NCBI GenBank assembly: GCA_020161655.1
Contig: JAIUPC010000024.1
Location: 306,404 to 370,403 of the forward strand
Reading direction: 5' to 3'
DNA from: Pseudomonadota bacterium
GTDB taxonomy: Bacteria; Pseudomonadota; Alphaproteobacteria; Rhodobacterales; Rhodobacteraceae
DNA: 64,000 nucleotides
Part shown: positions 18,512 to 26,009 of the stretch, in pieces
Layout: every line of letters starts with the position of its first letter
Numbering within the stretch: the first letter of the stretch is position 1
Position numbers and translations under genes: made by a program
Notes under the pieces: generated by a model
Told to the model about the DNA's origin: nothing
Seen by the model: only the letters and a program-made list of their open reading frames with translations
Databases searched by the model: none

Positions 18512-18535
18512 CAACCGACAATATACTGTCAGTTG
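18512..18535. promoter_or_regulatory. Operator-like 24-bp palindrome, probably for the WYL regulator
   Basis: Twelve-base half-sites (CAACCGACAATA on the plus strand, CAACTGACAGTA on the minus strand) differ at only two positions, so 10 of 12 pairs are symmetric. The half-site ACYGACA matches the general look of YafY/WYL operators. It lies 24 bases upstream of the WYL start codon. Confidence 0.7.
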
Positions 18536-18549
18536 AGCCGCCCCGGCAA
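18520..18549 (-). promoter_or_regulatory. Promoter of the WYL regulator gene
   Basis: On the minus strand: TTGCCG (18549-18544), an 18-base spacer, and TATATT (18525-18520). The -10 box is inside the palindrome, which fits repression by a bound dimer. Confidence 0.55.
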
Positions 18550-18659
18550 GGCCTCCGGGCGGGGCCGAAGGGCCAAAAGCACTATGAGGACTCGTCCGGA
18601 AGCACTACATGAAGCACGTGGAAGGGCGTGCCACTTACCGCGCCCGAGGAGTCAATACT

Positions 18660-18875
18660 ATGTTTAACAACATCGGCATCCCCGGCCTTCTCCTGATTGC
18701 TGTCGTGGTTCTCGTGCTGTTCGGGCGCGGCAAGGTCTCGTCGCTGATGGGCGAGGTCGGCAAGGGCATCACCGCCTTCAAGAAGGGCGTCAAGGACGGA
18801 TCGGAAGAGATCGAAAAGGCCTCGGCCGAACAGGCTCGCGACGTGACCCCCGAATCCGAGAAGGACAAGGCCTGA
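18660..18875 (+). CDS. tatA: Sec-independent translocase subunit TatA
   Basis: A 71-residue protein that forms the protein-conducting part of the twin-arginine translocase. It has one N-terminal transmembrane helix ([18 protein letters not shown]), the hinge FGRGK, an amphipathic helix ([16 protein letters not shown]) and an acidic tail. The ATG at 18660 gives the standard short N-terminus. First gene of tatABC. Confidence 0.95.
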   Translation: MFNNIGIPGLLLIAVVVLVLFGRGKVSSLMGEVGKGITAFKKGVKDGSEEIEKASAEQARDVTPESEKDKA

Positions 18876-18911
18876 GCCTTGATCTTCGCCTGAACCGGGG
18901 CGCGTGCATCC

Positions 18912-19523
18912 ATGTTTGACATCGGCGGAGGTGAGCTTCTGCTCATCGGTATCGTGGCGCTGATCGTGGTCGGTCCGAAGGACCTTCCCGGCATGTTCCA
19001 GACGCTCGGCCGCTTCACCGCGAAGGCGCGCGCGATGGGTCGCGAATTCCAGCGCGCCATGGACGACGCCGCGCGCGAGTCCGGCGTGAAGGGCGCGGCC
19101 GACGACCTGAAGGCGATGACCTCGAAAAAGAGCCTCGGCCTCGACGCGCTCGAAAAAGCCGCGAGCCAGTTCGAGAAATGGGACCCGACGAAGAACCCCG
19201 CGATGAAAGGGCCGGCGACCCAGGCTCTGGCTGAAAAGCGGAAAGCGGAGGCGGCCGAGCGGCTGGCCAAGGCCGCCGAAGCAACCAGACCGGCAGAAGC
19301 GCCGGCGGCCGACGTTGCGAAGGCACCTGCGCGGAAGCCGGGCCGGGTCCGCAAGTCTGCCGTGGGGGCCGCCGCGGTGTCCGCCGCCGCCAAGCCCGCG
19401 GCTACGAAAACTCCGGCAGCCGATCCCAAACCGGCAAAGGCCGCGCCTCAGGCCCCGAAGCCCGATGCGGCTCCCAAGGCCGCCGCGCCGGCGAAGCCGC
19501 GCGCCAGGAAGGGTGAGGCATGA
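18912..19523 (+). CDS. tatB: Sec-independent translocase subunit TatB with long Ala/Lys/Pro tail
   Basis: TatB (203 aa) works with TatC to recognise twin-arginine signal peptides. The N-terminus MFDIGGGELLLIGIVALIVVGPKDLP is a family hallmark. The last 85 or so residues are low-complexity (Ala, Lys, Pro, with motifs such as AKPAATKTPA), resembling a histone H1 tail and probably disordered in the cytoplasm. The gene overlaps tatC by four bases (ATGA). Confidence 0.95.
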   Translation: MFDIGGGELLLIGIVALIVVGPKDLPGMFQTLGRFTAKARAMGREFQRAMDDAARESGVKGAADDLKAMTSKKSLGLDALEKAASQFEKWDPTKNPAMKGPATQALAEKRKAEAAERLAKAAEATRPAEAPAADVAKAPARKPGRVRKSAVGAAAVSAAAKPAATKTPAADPKPAKAAPQAPKPDAAPKAAAPAKPRARKGEA

Positions 19524-20419
19524 CCGCAAAGGACGACATCGACGACAGCGCCGCACCGCTGATCGAGCATCTGGCGGAGCTCAGGACCCGCCTGATCTGG
19601 TCCCTTCTCGCCTTTGTCGCGGCGATGACCCTCTGCTTTTCCTTCGGCAGTGCGATCCTCGACTTTCTGCTGGTGCCGATCGAACGGTCGATGCGGGCGC
19701 TTGGCAATGAAAATCCGGTGATGCAGTATACGGCGCCGCAGGAATACTTCTTCACCCTCTTTCGCATCTCGATGGTCGGCGGGCTGATCCTGTCCTTCCC
19801 CTACATCGCCTTCCAGATGTGGCGCTTCGTGGCCCCCGGCCTCTACCGCAGCGAAAAGCAGGCCTTCCTGCCGTTCCTCATCGCCTCGCCGGTCCTCTTT
19901 CTCACCGGCGCAGCCTTCGCCCATTACGTCGTCGTGCCCATCGCCATGAAGTTCTTCCTTGGCTTTGCTGACGTGCCTTCCTATTTCGCCGCCGTTTTCA
20001 CCGGCGACAGCACCCGGTCGCAGACCACCGGCAGCGGCATCGACATCGTCTTCAACGGCAAGGTCAACGAAACCCTCGACGTGACGCTGAAGATGATCGT
20101 CGCCTTCGGCATCTGCTTCCAGCTTCCGGTGCTTCTGACGCTGATGGGCCGCGCGGGTCTTGTCACGGCCCGCGGCCTTGGCAACTTCCGCCGCTACGCG
20201 ATCGTCGTGATGCTTCTGGTGGCTGCGGTGGTGACGCCAGGGCCGGACATGCTGTCGCAGCTCATCCTCTTCGGCGCCGTCTATCCGCTTTATGAACTCT
20301 CGATCTTCCTTGTCCGCCAACACGAAAAGAAGCGGGACCGCGAGGCGCGCGCGGACGGCACCATCGGCGAAGGCGAAAGCCTCTACGATGACCAGCCCGA
20401 CGCGGACGACAAGGCATGA
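19520..20419 (+). CDS. tatC: Sec-independent translocase subunit TatC
   Basis: TatC (299 aa) is the six-helix core of the Tat signal-peptide receptor. The N-terminal motif LIEHLAELRTRLIW and the later segment VTPGPDMLSQLIL followed by PLYELSIFL are diagnostic. A short hydrophilic insertion between helices (TGDSTRSQTTGSG) and an acidic C-terminal tail are present. Its stop overlaps the start of the DUF815 gene. Confidence 0.96.
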   Translation: MTAKDDIDDSAAPLIEHLAELRTRLIWSLLAFVAAMTLCFSFGSAILDFLLVPIERSMRALGNENPVMQYTAPQEYFFTLFRISMVGGLILSFPYIAFQMWRFVAPGLYRSEKQAFLPFLIASPVLFLTGAAFAHYVVVPIAMKFFLGFADVPSYFAAVFTGDSTRSQTTGSGIDIVFNGKVNETLDVTLKMIVAFGICFQLPVLLTLMGRAGLVTARGLGNFRRYAIVVMLLVAAVVTPGPDMLSQLILFGAVYPLYELSIFLVRQHEKKRDREARADGTIGEGESLYDDQPDADDKA

Positions 20420-21255
20420 GCGATGATCTGAGGCGCATCGCCGAGGCGCTGGAACGGCTCGCCCCGGCGCCTGCGGCGGCGCCGGATTTCGCCGGGGCCG
20501 ACGCCTTCGTCTGGCACGTGGCGCCTGACCGGCTTGAACCCGTGGCCCATGTCTCGCGCGTCGATCTGCCGCTTCTTGTGGGCATCGACCGGTCGCGCGA
20601 CACGCTTCTGGCCAACACAAGGCAATTCGCCCGCGGCCTTCCCGCCAACAACGCGCTCCTCTGGGGCGCGCGCGGCATGGGGAAATCGTCGCTCGTCAAG
20701 GCGGTCCATGCGGCGGTCCGGTGCGAAGGACTTGCGCTCAAGATCGTTGAACTGAGCCGCGAGGACCTGCCGAGCGTCGGGCGGCTTCTGGCGCATCTCC
20801 GCGCCGCACCCGGCCACCGCTTCATCCTCTTCTGCGACGATCTTTCGTTCAGCCATGACGACCAGCACTACAAGTCGCTGAAGGCCGTCCTTGACGGCGG
20901 AATCGAGGGCCGGCCGGAGAACGTCGTCTTCTACGCCACCTCGAACCGCCGTCACCTGATGCCGCGCGACATGATCGAGAATGAACGGTCCTCGGCAATC
21001 AGCCCGTCGGAAGCGACCGAGGAAAAGGTCTCGCTTTCCGACCGCTTCGGCCTCTGGCTTGGCTTCCATCCCTGCAGCCAGGATGAATACCTCGCCATGA
21101 TCCGCGGCTATTGCGATGCCGCCGGGATCGGGATTTCCGAAGAAACCTTGCGCGCCGAAGCCATCGAATGGCAGGCAACGCGCGGCGCCAGGTCGGGCCG
21201 AGTCGCCTGGCAGTACTTCACCGACCTCGCCGGACGGCGCGGCGTCAGCCTGTAG
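20416..21255 (+). CDS. DUF815 AAA-like ATP-binding protein
   Basis: A 279-residue P-loop protein. Walker A is GARGMGKSSLVKA near residue 80, Walker B FILFCDDLSF near residue 138, and the sensor region VVFYATSNRRHLMPRD is AAA-like. The Arg-rich family segment is complete. The start overlaps tatC by four bases, so it is translated with the Tat genes, though no direct role in export is known. Function is not established for the family. Confidence 0.9.
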   Translation: MSDDLRRIAEALERLAPAPAAAPDFAGADAFVWHVAPDRLEPVAHVSRVDLPLLVGIDRSRDTLLANTRQFARGLPANNALLWGARGMGKSSLVKAVHAAVRCEGLALKIVELSREDLPSVGRLLAHLRAAPGHRFILFCDDLSFSHDDQHYKSLKAVLDGGIEGRPENVVFYATSNRRHLMPRDMIENERSSAISPSEATEEKVSLSDRFGLWLGFHPCSQDEYLAMIRGYCDAAGIGISEETLRAEAIEWQATRGARSGRVAWQYFTDLAGRRGVSL

Positions 21256-21278
21256 GGCTGCTGCACTTTCTGTCAGAA

Positions 21279-21333
21279 AATACTCCGGGGTGAATGCCCC
21301 GGACCTGGGTCCGGGGCAGAGGGGCAGCGCCCC
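21279..21333. repeat. Dispersed intergenic palindrome, copy 2 (composite)
   Basis: AAATACTCCGGGG is followed by a perfect 8-bp stem (CCCCGGAC, 21297-21304 with 21309-21316) and a second hairpin (GGGGC, 21321-21325 with 21329-21333) that touches the nlpD-like stop codon. It joins the AAATAC-core family (16588, 24121) to the CCCCGGAC palindrome type at 7081-7157. It separates two convergent genes. Confidence 0.6.
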
Positions 21334-22536
21334 TTACTGCAGGTAGGGCATGGGATCGACGCTGTCGAAGCCCTGGCGCACCTCGAAATGCAGGAAGGCC
21401 GGATTGCCGCTGCGGACCTTCGCCAGCGTCTGGCCGCGCTTTACCCGGTCGCCTTTTGCCACGGCAATGCCGTCGATATTGGCATAGACCGTCAGCAAGT
21501 TGCCCTCGTGGCGGAGGACGAGGATCGGCACCTGGTCGGTATCCTTGGTGATCGCGGCGACGGTGCCGTCGCCGGCCGCCTTGACCGCGGTGCCGGCAGC
21601 GGCAGCGATCTCGATGCCTTCGTTCTTCTTCTTCTCATAGGCGCGGATGATGCTGCCCGAGACCGGCATGCCAAGCTTCGAGGCCGAGGCAGCGGTCTTC
21701 TGCGCGCCGAGATCGGGGGCGGGCGGCGTCTTCGTCGCCTCTGCCTTCGGCGCGGTCTTTTCCGCCGGCAGGGGCTTTGCCGCCGAAGGCGGCGTCGGCG
21801 TCGGCGAGCCCTGACCCGGTGCGCTCAGCGTCTCGGACGATACCGCGGCAGTCTTTGCGCCTGAAGCCACGGCGATCGGGATCAGCAGCGTCTGGCCCTC
21901 GCGCACCGACAGGTCGGGGCCAAGCCCGTTCCAGTCGCCAAGGGCCCGCACATCGACATTGTAGAGCCGCGCGATGGAATAGGGCGTTTCGCCGCGCTGG
22001 ACCTTGTGGCGGATCGGTTCGGTCTGGCCGATGGTACTGGCCGTCTGCGTGGTGGACTTGCCGCCGATGGGCGCGCTGGTGCCCTGTCCCTGGGCGCGGT
22101 CGATGGCGCCCGAGGCGATGGTGGTCACGTCGATGGAGCCGACCGGCGCGCTCGTCGTCGGCGCCATCGCACCCCCCGCGACCCTGCGCGGCAGGGCGAG
22201 AACCTCGCCCTCGCGCAAAACGCTTGTCGGCGCGATGGCGTTGTAGGAGGCAAGTTCCCCCGCGTTCAGGCCGACGCGCTGGGCGATACTGTCCACCGTG
22301 TCGCCGCGCCGGGCAACGACGACCTGATAGGTCGGGTAGGAGATCACGCCGCGATCATCGGTCGCGGGCCGGGGCGCGGTGGCATTCTTCGCCGCATCTG
22401 TGGTGTCAAAGCCGCCGCGGCCGAAGTTCCGCAGGTCCGGGTCGAAACTGCCATCGGCGTCGCAGCCTGCAAGGGCGAGGGCGCCGAGGCCCAGAAGGGC
22501 TGCGGGCAGGGGTGAAAGGTAACGGTGGCGTGCCAT
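21334..22536 (-). CDS. nlpD: NlpD/LppB-like lipoprotein: LysM repeats and degenerate M23 domain
   Basis: A 400-residue envelope lipoprotein. The signal peptide ends in the lipobox LAGC. Two LysM domains (residues about 60-110 and 170-215) bind peptidoglycan. A Pro/Ala/Lys-rich linker leads to a LytM/M23 domain. The zinc ligands are missing: the usual H-x-G-x-D reads NEGIEIA, and only LHFEVR remains of the H-x-H motif. Domains of this kind in E. coli NlpD and EnvC activate amidases instead of cutting. It is probably in one unit with pcm and surE. Confidence 0.9.
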   Translation of the reverse strand: MARHRYLSPLPAALLGLGALALAGCDADGSFDPDLRNFGRGGFDTTDAAKNATAPRPATDDRGVISYPTYQVVVARRGDTVDSIAQRVGLNAGELASYNAIAPTSVLREGEVLALPRRVAGGAMAPTTSAPVGSIDVTTIASGAIDRAQGQGTSAPIGGKSTTQTASTIGQTEPIRHKVQRGETPYSIARLYNVDVRALGDWNGLGPDLSVREGQTLLIPIAVASGAKTAAVSSETLSAPGQGSPTPTPPSAAKPLPAEKTAPKAEATKTPPAPDLGAQKTAASASKLGMPVSGSIIRAYEKKKNEGIEIAAAAGTAVKAAGDGTVAAITKDTDQVPILVLRHEGNLLTVYANIDGIAVAKGDRVKRGQTLAKVRSGNPAFLHFEVRQGFDSVDPMPYLQ

Positions 22537-22605
22537 TGCTCGGTCCTCACTGTCCGGCCCGTTTGTCCGGGCCTTATCATCCTCGTCAAACGGGGCGCTC
22601 GGGCG

Positions 22606-23247
22606 TCAGTCCTGCCCGATCCCCTCGACCAGCGGCACGAAGCGCACGGGCCGCAACTCATCATACTCGTAGCCGGCAGGGCCGCGCGTCACCTTGATCA
22701 GGCTCTGAACGGTATCGGACTGCCCCACCGGCAACACCATGATACCGCCGATGCGAAGCTGAGCCAAGAGCGGTCCGGGAGGGTCTTCTGCGGCGGCGGT
22801 GACTATGATCCGGTCGAAGGGCGCCTGATCGGGCAAGCCGTGGCTGCCGTCCGCCGTCATCGCGGTAATGTTGGGAAGGCCGAGCCGGGCGAAGACCTCT
22901 TCGGCTTCGCGCACCAGCCGCCGGTGCCGGTCGAGCGTGTAGACCCGCCGCGCCAATTGGCTGAGGATCGCTGCCTGGTAGCCGGAGCCGGTGCCGATCT
23001 CCAGCACCTTGTCGCGTGGGCTGACCTCAAGCGCCTGGGTCATCAGCCCGACGACCGAGGGCTGCGAGATGGTCTGGCCGCAGGCGATGGGCAGCGGCAT
23101 GTCCTCATAGGCGCGTTCGGCAAAGATGCCGCGCACGAACTCGCCGCGGTCGATCGCCTCCATCGCGCCAAGGACGCGGGCATCGGTGACGCCCTTGGTG
23201 CGCAGCGCGAAGAGAAACCGCATCTTGCGCTCGGCGGTGTCGCTCAT
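22606..23247 (-). CDS. pcm: Protein-L-isoaspartate O-methyltransferase
   Basis: A 213-residue repair enzyme that methylates L-isoaspartyl residues in aged proteins using S-adenosylmethionine. Seen: [19 protein letters not shown] (SAM site), the N-terminal [13 protein letters not shown] and [17 protein letters not shown]-type segments. The start overlaps the surE stop (ATGA). The surE-pcm-nlpD order is widely conserved in proteobacteria. Confidence 0.95.
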   Translation of the reverse strand: MSDTAERKMRFLFALRTKGVTDARVLGAMEAIDRGEFVRGIFAERAYEDMPLPIACGQTISQPSVVGLMTQALEVSPRDKVLEIGTGSGYQAAILSQLARRVYTLDRHRRLVREAEEVFARLGLPNITAMTADGSHGLPDQAPFDRIIVTAAAEDPPGPLLAQLRIGGIMVLPVGQSDTVQSLIKVTRGPAGYEYDELRPVRFVPLVEGIGQD

Positions 23248-24029
23248 CCAAGCCGCGCCCCGAGATCGGCAAGGACATCGTGGGCGGTGAGGTCGGCGCG
23301 CATCGGCGTGACCGAGATATGGCCGTCGAGGTTCACGGCGACATCGGTGCCGGGGGCCGTCGGCTTGTGCTGCGGCCCGCCGGTGATCCAGAGGAACTTG
23401 CGCCCCGAGGGCGAGATATGCGGCTCGACCCCGAAGAAGGTGTCGGTGCGGTAGCCCTGTGCGGCGACGCGAAGGCCCTTCACGTCCTTCGCGGCCACCG
23501 GCGGGAAGTTGACGTTGTAAAAGAGCCGGTAGTCGCCATTGTCCCAGAGCGCCTTGTCGAGAAGGGCGCGCACAGTGGCCACGCCGTGCTTTCGCGACGC
23601 CTCGAACGGGTCGTCGAGGTCTTCGGTCCGCGGCCCCATGAACTGCGAGAGTGCTATCGCCGGCACGCCCTGAAGTGCGGCTTCCATCGCGCCGCCGATG
23701 GTGCCGGAGTAGAGCACGTTCTCGCCGGCATTATTGCCGCGGTTGACGCCGGAAAGCACAAGCTCGGGTCGGCCGCCCTGCAGCACGTCATAGATGCCAG
23801 CGAGGACGCAATCCGCTGGGCTGCCCTCGGCCGCATAGCGGCGGGTCCCGAGCTTCGCGATCATCATCGGGTGGGTGTAGCTGATGCAATGCCCGACGCC
23901 GGATTGCTCGAAGGCGGGGGCGACGGTCCAGACCTCGCCCTTCGGGCCTGCGATCTCTTCGGCGATGGCGGTCAGAACCTCGAGCCCGGGGGCGTTGATG
24001 CCGTCGTCATTGGTAATGAGAATGCGCAT
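23244..24029 (-). CDS. surE: 5'/3'-nucleotidase SurE
   Basis: SurE (261 aa) removes phosphate from nucleoside monophosphates in stationary-phase survival. The N-terminus [15 protein letters not shown] carries the metal-binding Asp pair, and [20 protein letters not shown] is the second signature. The long frame upstream of 24029 is in another gene's interval and not part of it. Overlaps pcm by four bases. Confidence 0.96.
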   Translation of the reverse strand: MRILITNDDGINAPGLEVLTAIAEEIAGPKGEVWTVAPAFEQSGVGHCISYTHPMMIAKLGTRRYAAEGSPADCVLAGIYDVLQGGRPELVLSGVNRGNNAGENVLYSGTIGGAMEAALQGVPAIALSQFMGPRTEDLDDPFEASRKHGVATVRALLDKALWDNGDYRLFYNVNFPPVAAKDVKGLRVAAQGYRTDTFFGVEPHISPSGRKFLWITGGPQHKPTAPGTDVAVNLDGHISVTPMRADLTAHDVLADLGARLG

Positions 24030-24120
24030 GAGAAACCCCGCTGTCGCGCCCTGCTTAGACGAGGGCGCGGGGGGCGTAAAGCGATAGCGCGGGCGTCGTG
24101 TCGTCGGCCTGCGTCGCATT

Positions 24121-24177
24121 CCGGGCGGGCAGGCCCGCCCGGAGCCTCCGGCGGGGGTATTTGGCGCAACGAAGAAG
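24121..24177 (-). repeat. Dispersed intergenic palindrome, copy 3
   Basis: On the minus strand it reads CTTCTTCGTT, then AAATACCCCC, then a perfect 10-bp stem (CCGGGCGGGC, 24121-24130 with 24133-24142). The block order matches 16588-16640. It begins four bases after the stop codon of the minus-strand SDR and separates that gene from surE. Confidence 0.65.
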
Positions 24178-24180
24178 CGG

Positions 24181-24840
24181 TCAGAGAAGGGCGAGGAGGC
24201 GCCGGGCTTCGGTCGAGGGATGGGTGAGGGGCGCGCGATCCTCGCCGGGGAAGAAGCGGGCGCGGGTCGCGGTCGGCATCGGCGCCGGCATCTCGATGAG
24301 GACGCGGGGGCCGGTCTTGGCGGATTCGGCCTGCCAGCTGTGGGCAAGGGCAATCTGGGCGGCCTTGGTGGCGCCATAGAGGCCGAAGAACTTTTCGCCT
24401 GCGCGCGGATCGTCGAAGAACATCGCGGTGCCGGGCCCGGCCTGCAGAAGCGGCGCAAGAACGGTGATCAGCTGCGCCGTGGCGCGCAAGTTGCAGGCCA
24501 CCGACTTGTCGAGGTCCCTCGGATCGGTATGGGCGGCGGGCGAAAGCGGGGCTGCGTGAACCGCCGCATGGACCCAAAGATCGAGCCGGCCCCAGCGGGC
24601 GAGGATCGACTGCGCGAGATGCGCCATCGCGCCTTCATTGGTCACGTCGAGGGGGGCGAGCGTCGCGGCACCCCCTTTGGCGCGGATCGCATCGTCAAGT
24701 TCCTCAAGCCCGCCGGTGGTGCGGGCGACGGCGAGGACGTGCCAGCCCTGCGCCCCGAGTTCTTCGGCGATGGCACGGCCAAGGCCGCGCGAGGCGCCGG
24801 TGACGAGGGCAAGTTTTTCGGAAGAAGTTCTATCGGTCAT
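24181..24840 (-). CDS. Short-chain dehydrogenase/reductase
   Basis: A 219-residue SDR with an intact [16 protein letters not shown] nucleotide site. The active site reads [18 protein letters not shown], which keeps the Tyr-x-x-x-Lys pair (YGATK). The usual NAG motif is replaced by [10 protein letters not shown]. Substrate unknown. The ATG at 24840 ([15 protein letters not shown]) fits the family. It is divergent from bioY, and an intergenic repeat begins at its stop. Confidence 0.88.
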   Translation of the reverse strand: MTDRTSSEKLALVTGASRGLGRAIAEELGAQGWHVLAVARTTGGLEELDDAIRAKGGAATLAPLDVTNEGAMAHLAQSILARWGRLDLWVHAAVHAAPLSPAAHTDPRDLDKSVACNLRATAQLITVLAPLLQAGPGTAMFFDDPRAGEKFFGLYGATKAAQIALAHSWQAESAKTGPRVLIEMPAPMPTATRARFFPGEDRAPLTHPSTEARRLLALL

Positions 24841-24885
24841 GGCCGCCCCTTTGGCATCGGCACGGGGCTTCTGCAACAGAATAGA

Positions 24886-24914
24886 TTGACACCCGGCGGC
24901 GCTGCGGCGAATTT
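24886..24914 (+). promoter_or_regulatory. Candidate promoter of bioY
   Basis: A perfect TTGACA (24886-24891), a 17-base spacer, and a weak GAATTT -10 box (24909-24914), 33 bases before the bioY start. No BioR- or BirA-type operator palindrome was recognised in the interval. Confidence 0.45.
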
Positions 24915-24946
24915 GCGCGCCAGACCCGATAGAGGAAGGCTTCCCG

Positions 24947-25537
24947 ATGACACTTTCAAAAGCGCTCGTTCGTTCGCAATCGCTGCCGGTGCAGGCCGCA
25001 TTGGTCGCTAGCGGTTCGCTTTTCATTGCGCTGGCCGCTCAGGTGTCGGTGCCGATGATTCCGGTGCCGATGACCCTGCAGACCCTCGCCGTGCTGCTCG
25101 TCGGCTTTGCCTTCGGGGCGCGTCTTGGCGTTGCGACCCTCATTGCCTATCTGGCCGAAGGCGCCATGGGCCTGCCGGTCTTCGCCAATGCCCATAACGG
25201 CGTCGCCTTCATGGGGCCGACCGGTGGCTTCCTTGTCGGCTTCGTCGGTGTCGCGGCCATCGCAGGCATTGCCGCCGACCGGGGCGTGAAGAGCTTCCTT
25301 GGCACCGCTCTGGTGGCGATCCTCGCCTCGGCGCTGCTTTATGTCCCGGGCGTTCTCTGGGCGATGTCGCTGGCGAAAGTGGCGGGCATCGACACGGCGA
25401 AATGGGGTGCCGACAACTTCGGCATGATCTGGCAATACTACATGCAGCCCTTCCTGATCGGCGACGTGGTCAAGGCGCTGCTGGCGGCACTGATCGTCAC
25501 CGGCGGCTGGGCCGCGCTGAGCCGCCGCAAGGCCTGA
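24947..25537 (+). CDS. bioY: Biotin transporter BioY
   Basis: A 196-residue membrane protein, the substrate-binding S component of energy-coupling-factor biotin transport. Seen: MIPVPMTLQTLAVLLVGFAFG, the family segment GARLGVATLIAYLAEGAMGLPVFA and PTGGFLVGF, with about six hydrophobic helices. No bioM/bioN genes are adjacent, so it may work alone or with a distant module. It fits with birA in the same window. A terminator follows. Confidence 0.95.
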   Translation: MTLSKALVRSQSLPVQAALVASGSLFIALAAQVSVPMIPVPMTLQTLAVLLVGFAFGARLGVATLIAYLAEGAMGLPVFANAHNGVAFMGPTGGFLVGFVGVAAIAGIAADRGVKSFLGTALVAILASALLYVPGVLWAMSLAKVAGIDTAKWGADNFGMIWQYYMQPFLIGDVVKALLAALIVTGGWAALSRRKA

Positions 25538-25562
25538 GACGCCTGACTAGCGAGGAATTCCG

Positions 25563-25591
25563 AAGGGGCTGCCGTCAGGCGGCCCCTTTTT
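25563..25591 (+). terminator. Rho-independent terminator after bioY
   Basis: Stem AAGGGGCTGCC (25563-25573) with GGCGGCCCCTT (25578-25588), one G-T wobble, 4-base loop, then TTT. The opposite strand of this hairpin encodes the last codons and stop (25575-25577) of the DUF1284 gene, so terminator and coding sequence share bases. Confidence 0.85.
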
Positions 25592-26009
25592 CGTTGTGAA
25601 GCCGGGTCAGGGCCGCTTCGCACATCCCGTAAGCCTCCCATTCGCAGCCGGCGCAGAGGGTCTTGAGGCTTCCCGGCGGCACGTTCGCGCGGATGCGGTC
25701 CTTGGCCTCGCCCCAGGTCAGCACCTCGCGCGGGTCGAGCTTCAAGGCCGCCGCATGGGCGCGGTCGAGCGTCTTGATCTTGTCCTGATTGGTGCAGAGC
25801 CTGCCCCGCCTTTTCGGGCAGGGGGCGCAGATGTCGTCGGTCGCACCTGTGACCGCGATCACCGTGGCATCGCCGCCTTCCGCCCGGAGCCGGCCCATGA
25901 CGATGGCTGTCATGTTCTCGGTAAAGCTTTCGGAATATCCCTTGCCCTCGAAGCCGAGCGAACAGAGGAAATGGTGCGGACGGTAGCGGATGGGGTCAGC
26001 CCCGCTCAC
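25575..26009 (-). CDS. DUF1284 cysteine-rich protein
   Basis: A small protein of 144 aa and unknown function. The N-terminus has RYRPHHFLCSLGF, followed by two equal cysteine motifs of form C-x2-C-x7-C (ICAPCPKRRGRLC and LCAGCEWEAYGMC). That gives seven cysteines in all, which suggests an iron-sulfur or zinc site. The start is a GTG at 26009 overlapping the purF stop by four bases (GTGA), so translation is probably coupled to purF. The ATG further upstream would lie inside purF. Confidence 0.85.
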   Translation of the reverse strand: MSGADPIRYRPHHFLCSLGFEGKGYSESFTENMTAIVMGRLRAEGGDATVIAVTGATDDICAPCPKRRGRLCTNQDKIKTLDRAHAAALKLDPREVLTWGEAKDRIRANVPPGSLKTLCAGCEWEAYGMCEAALTRLHNEKGAA

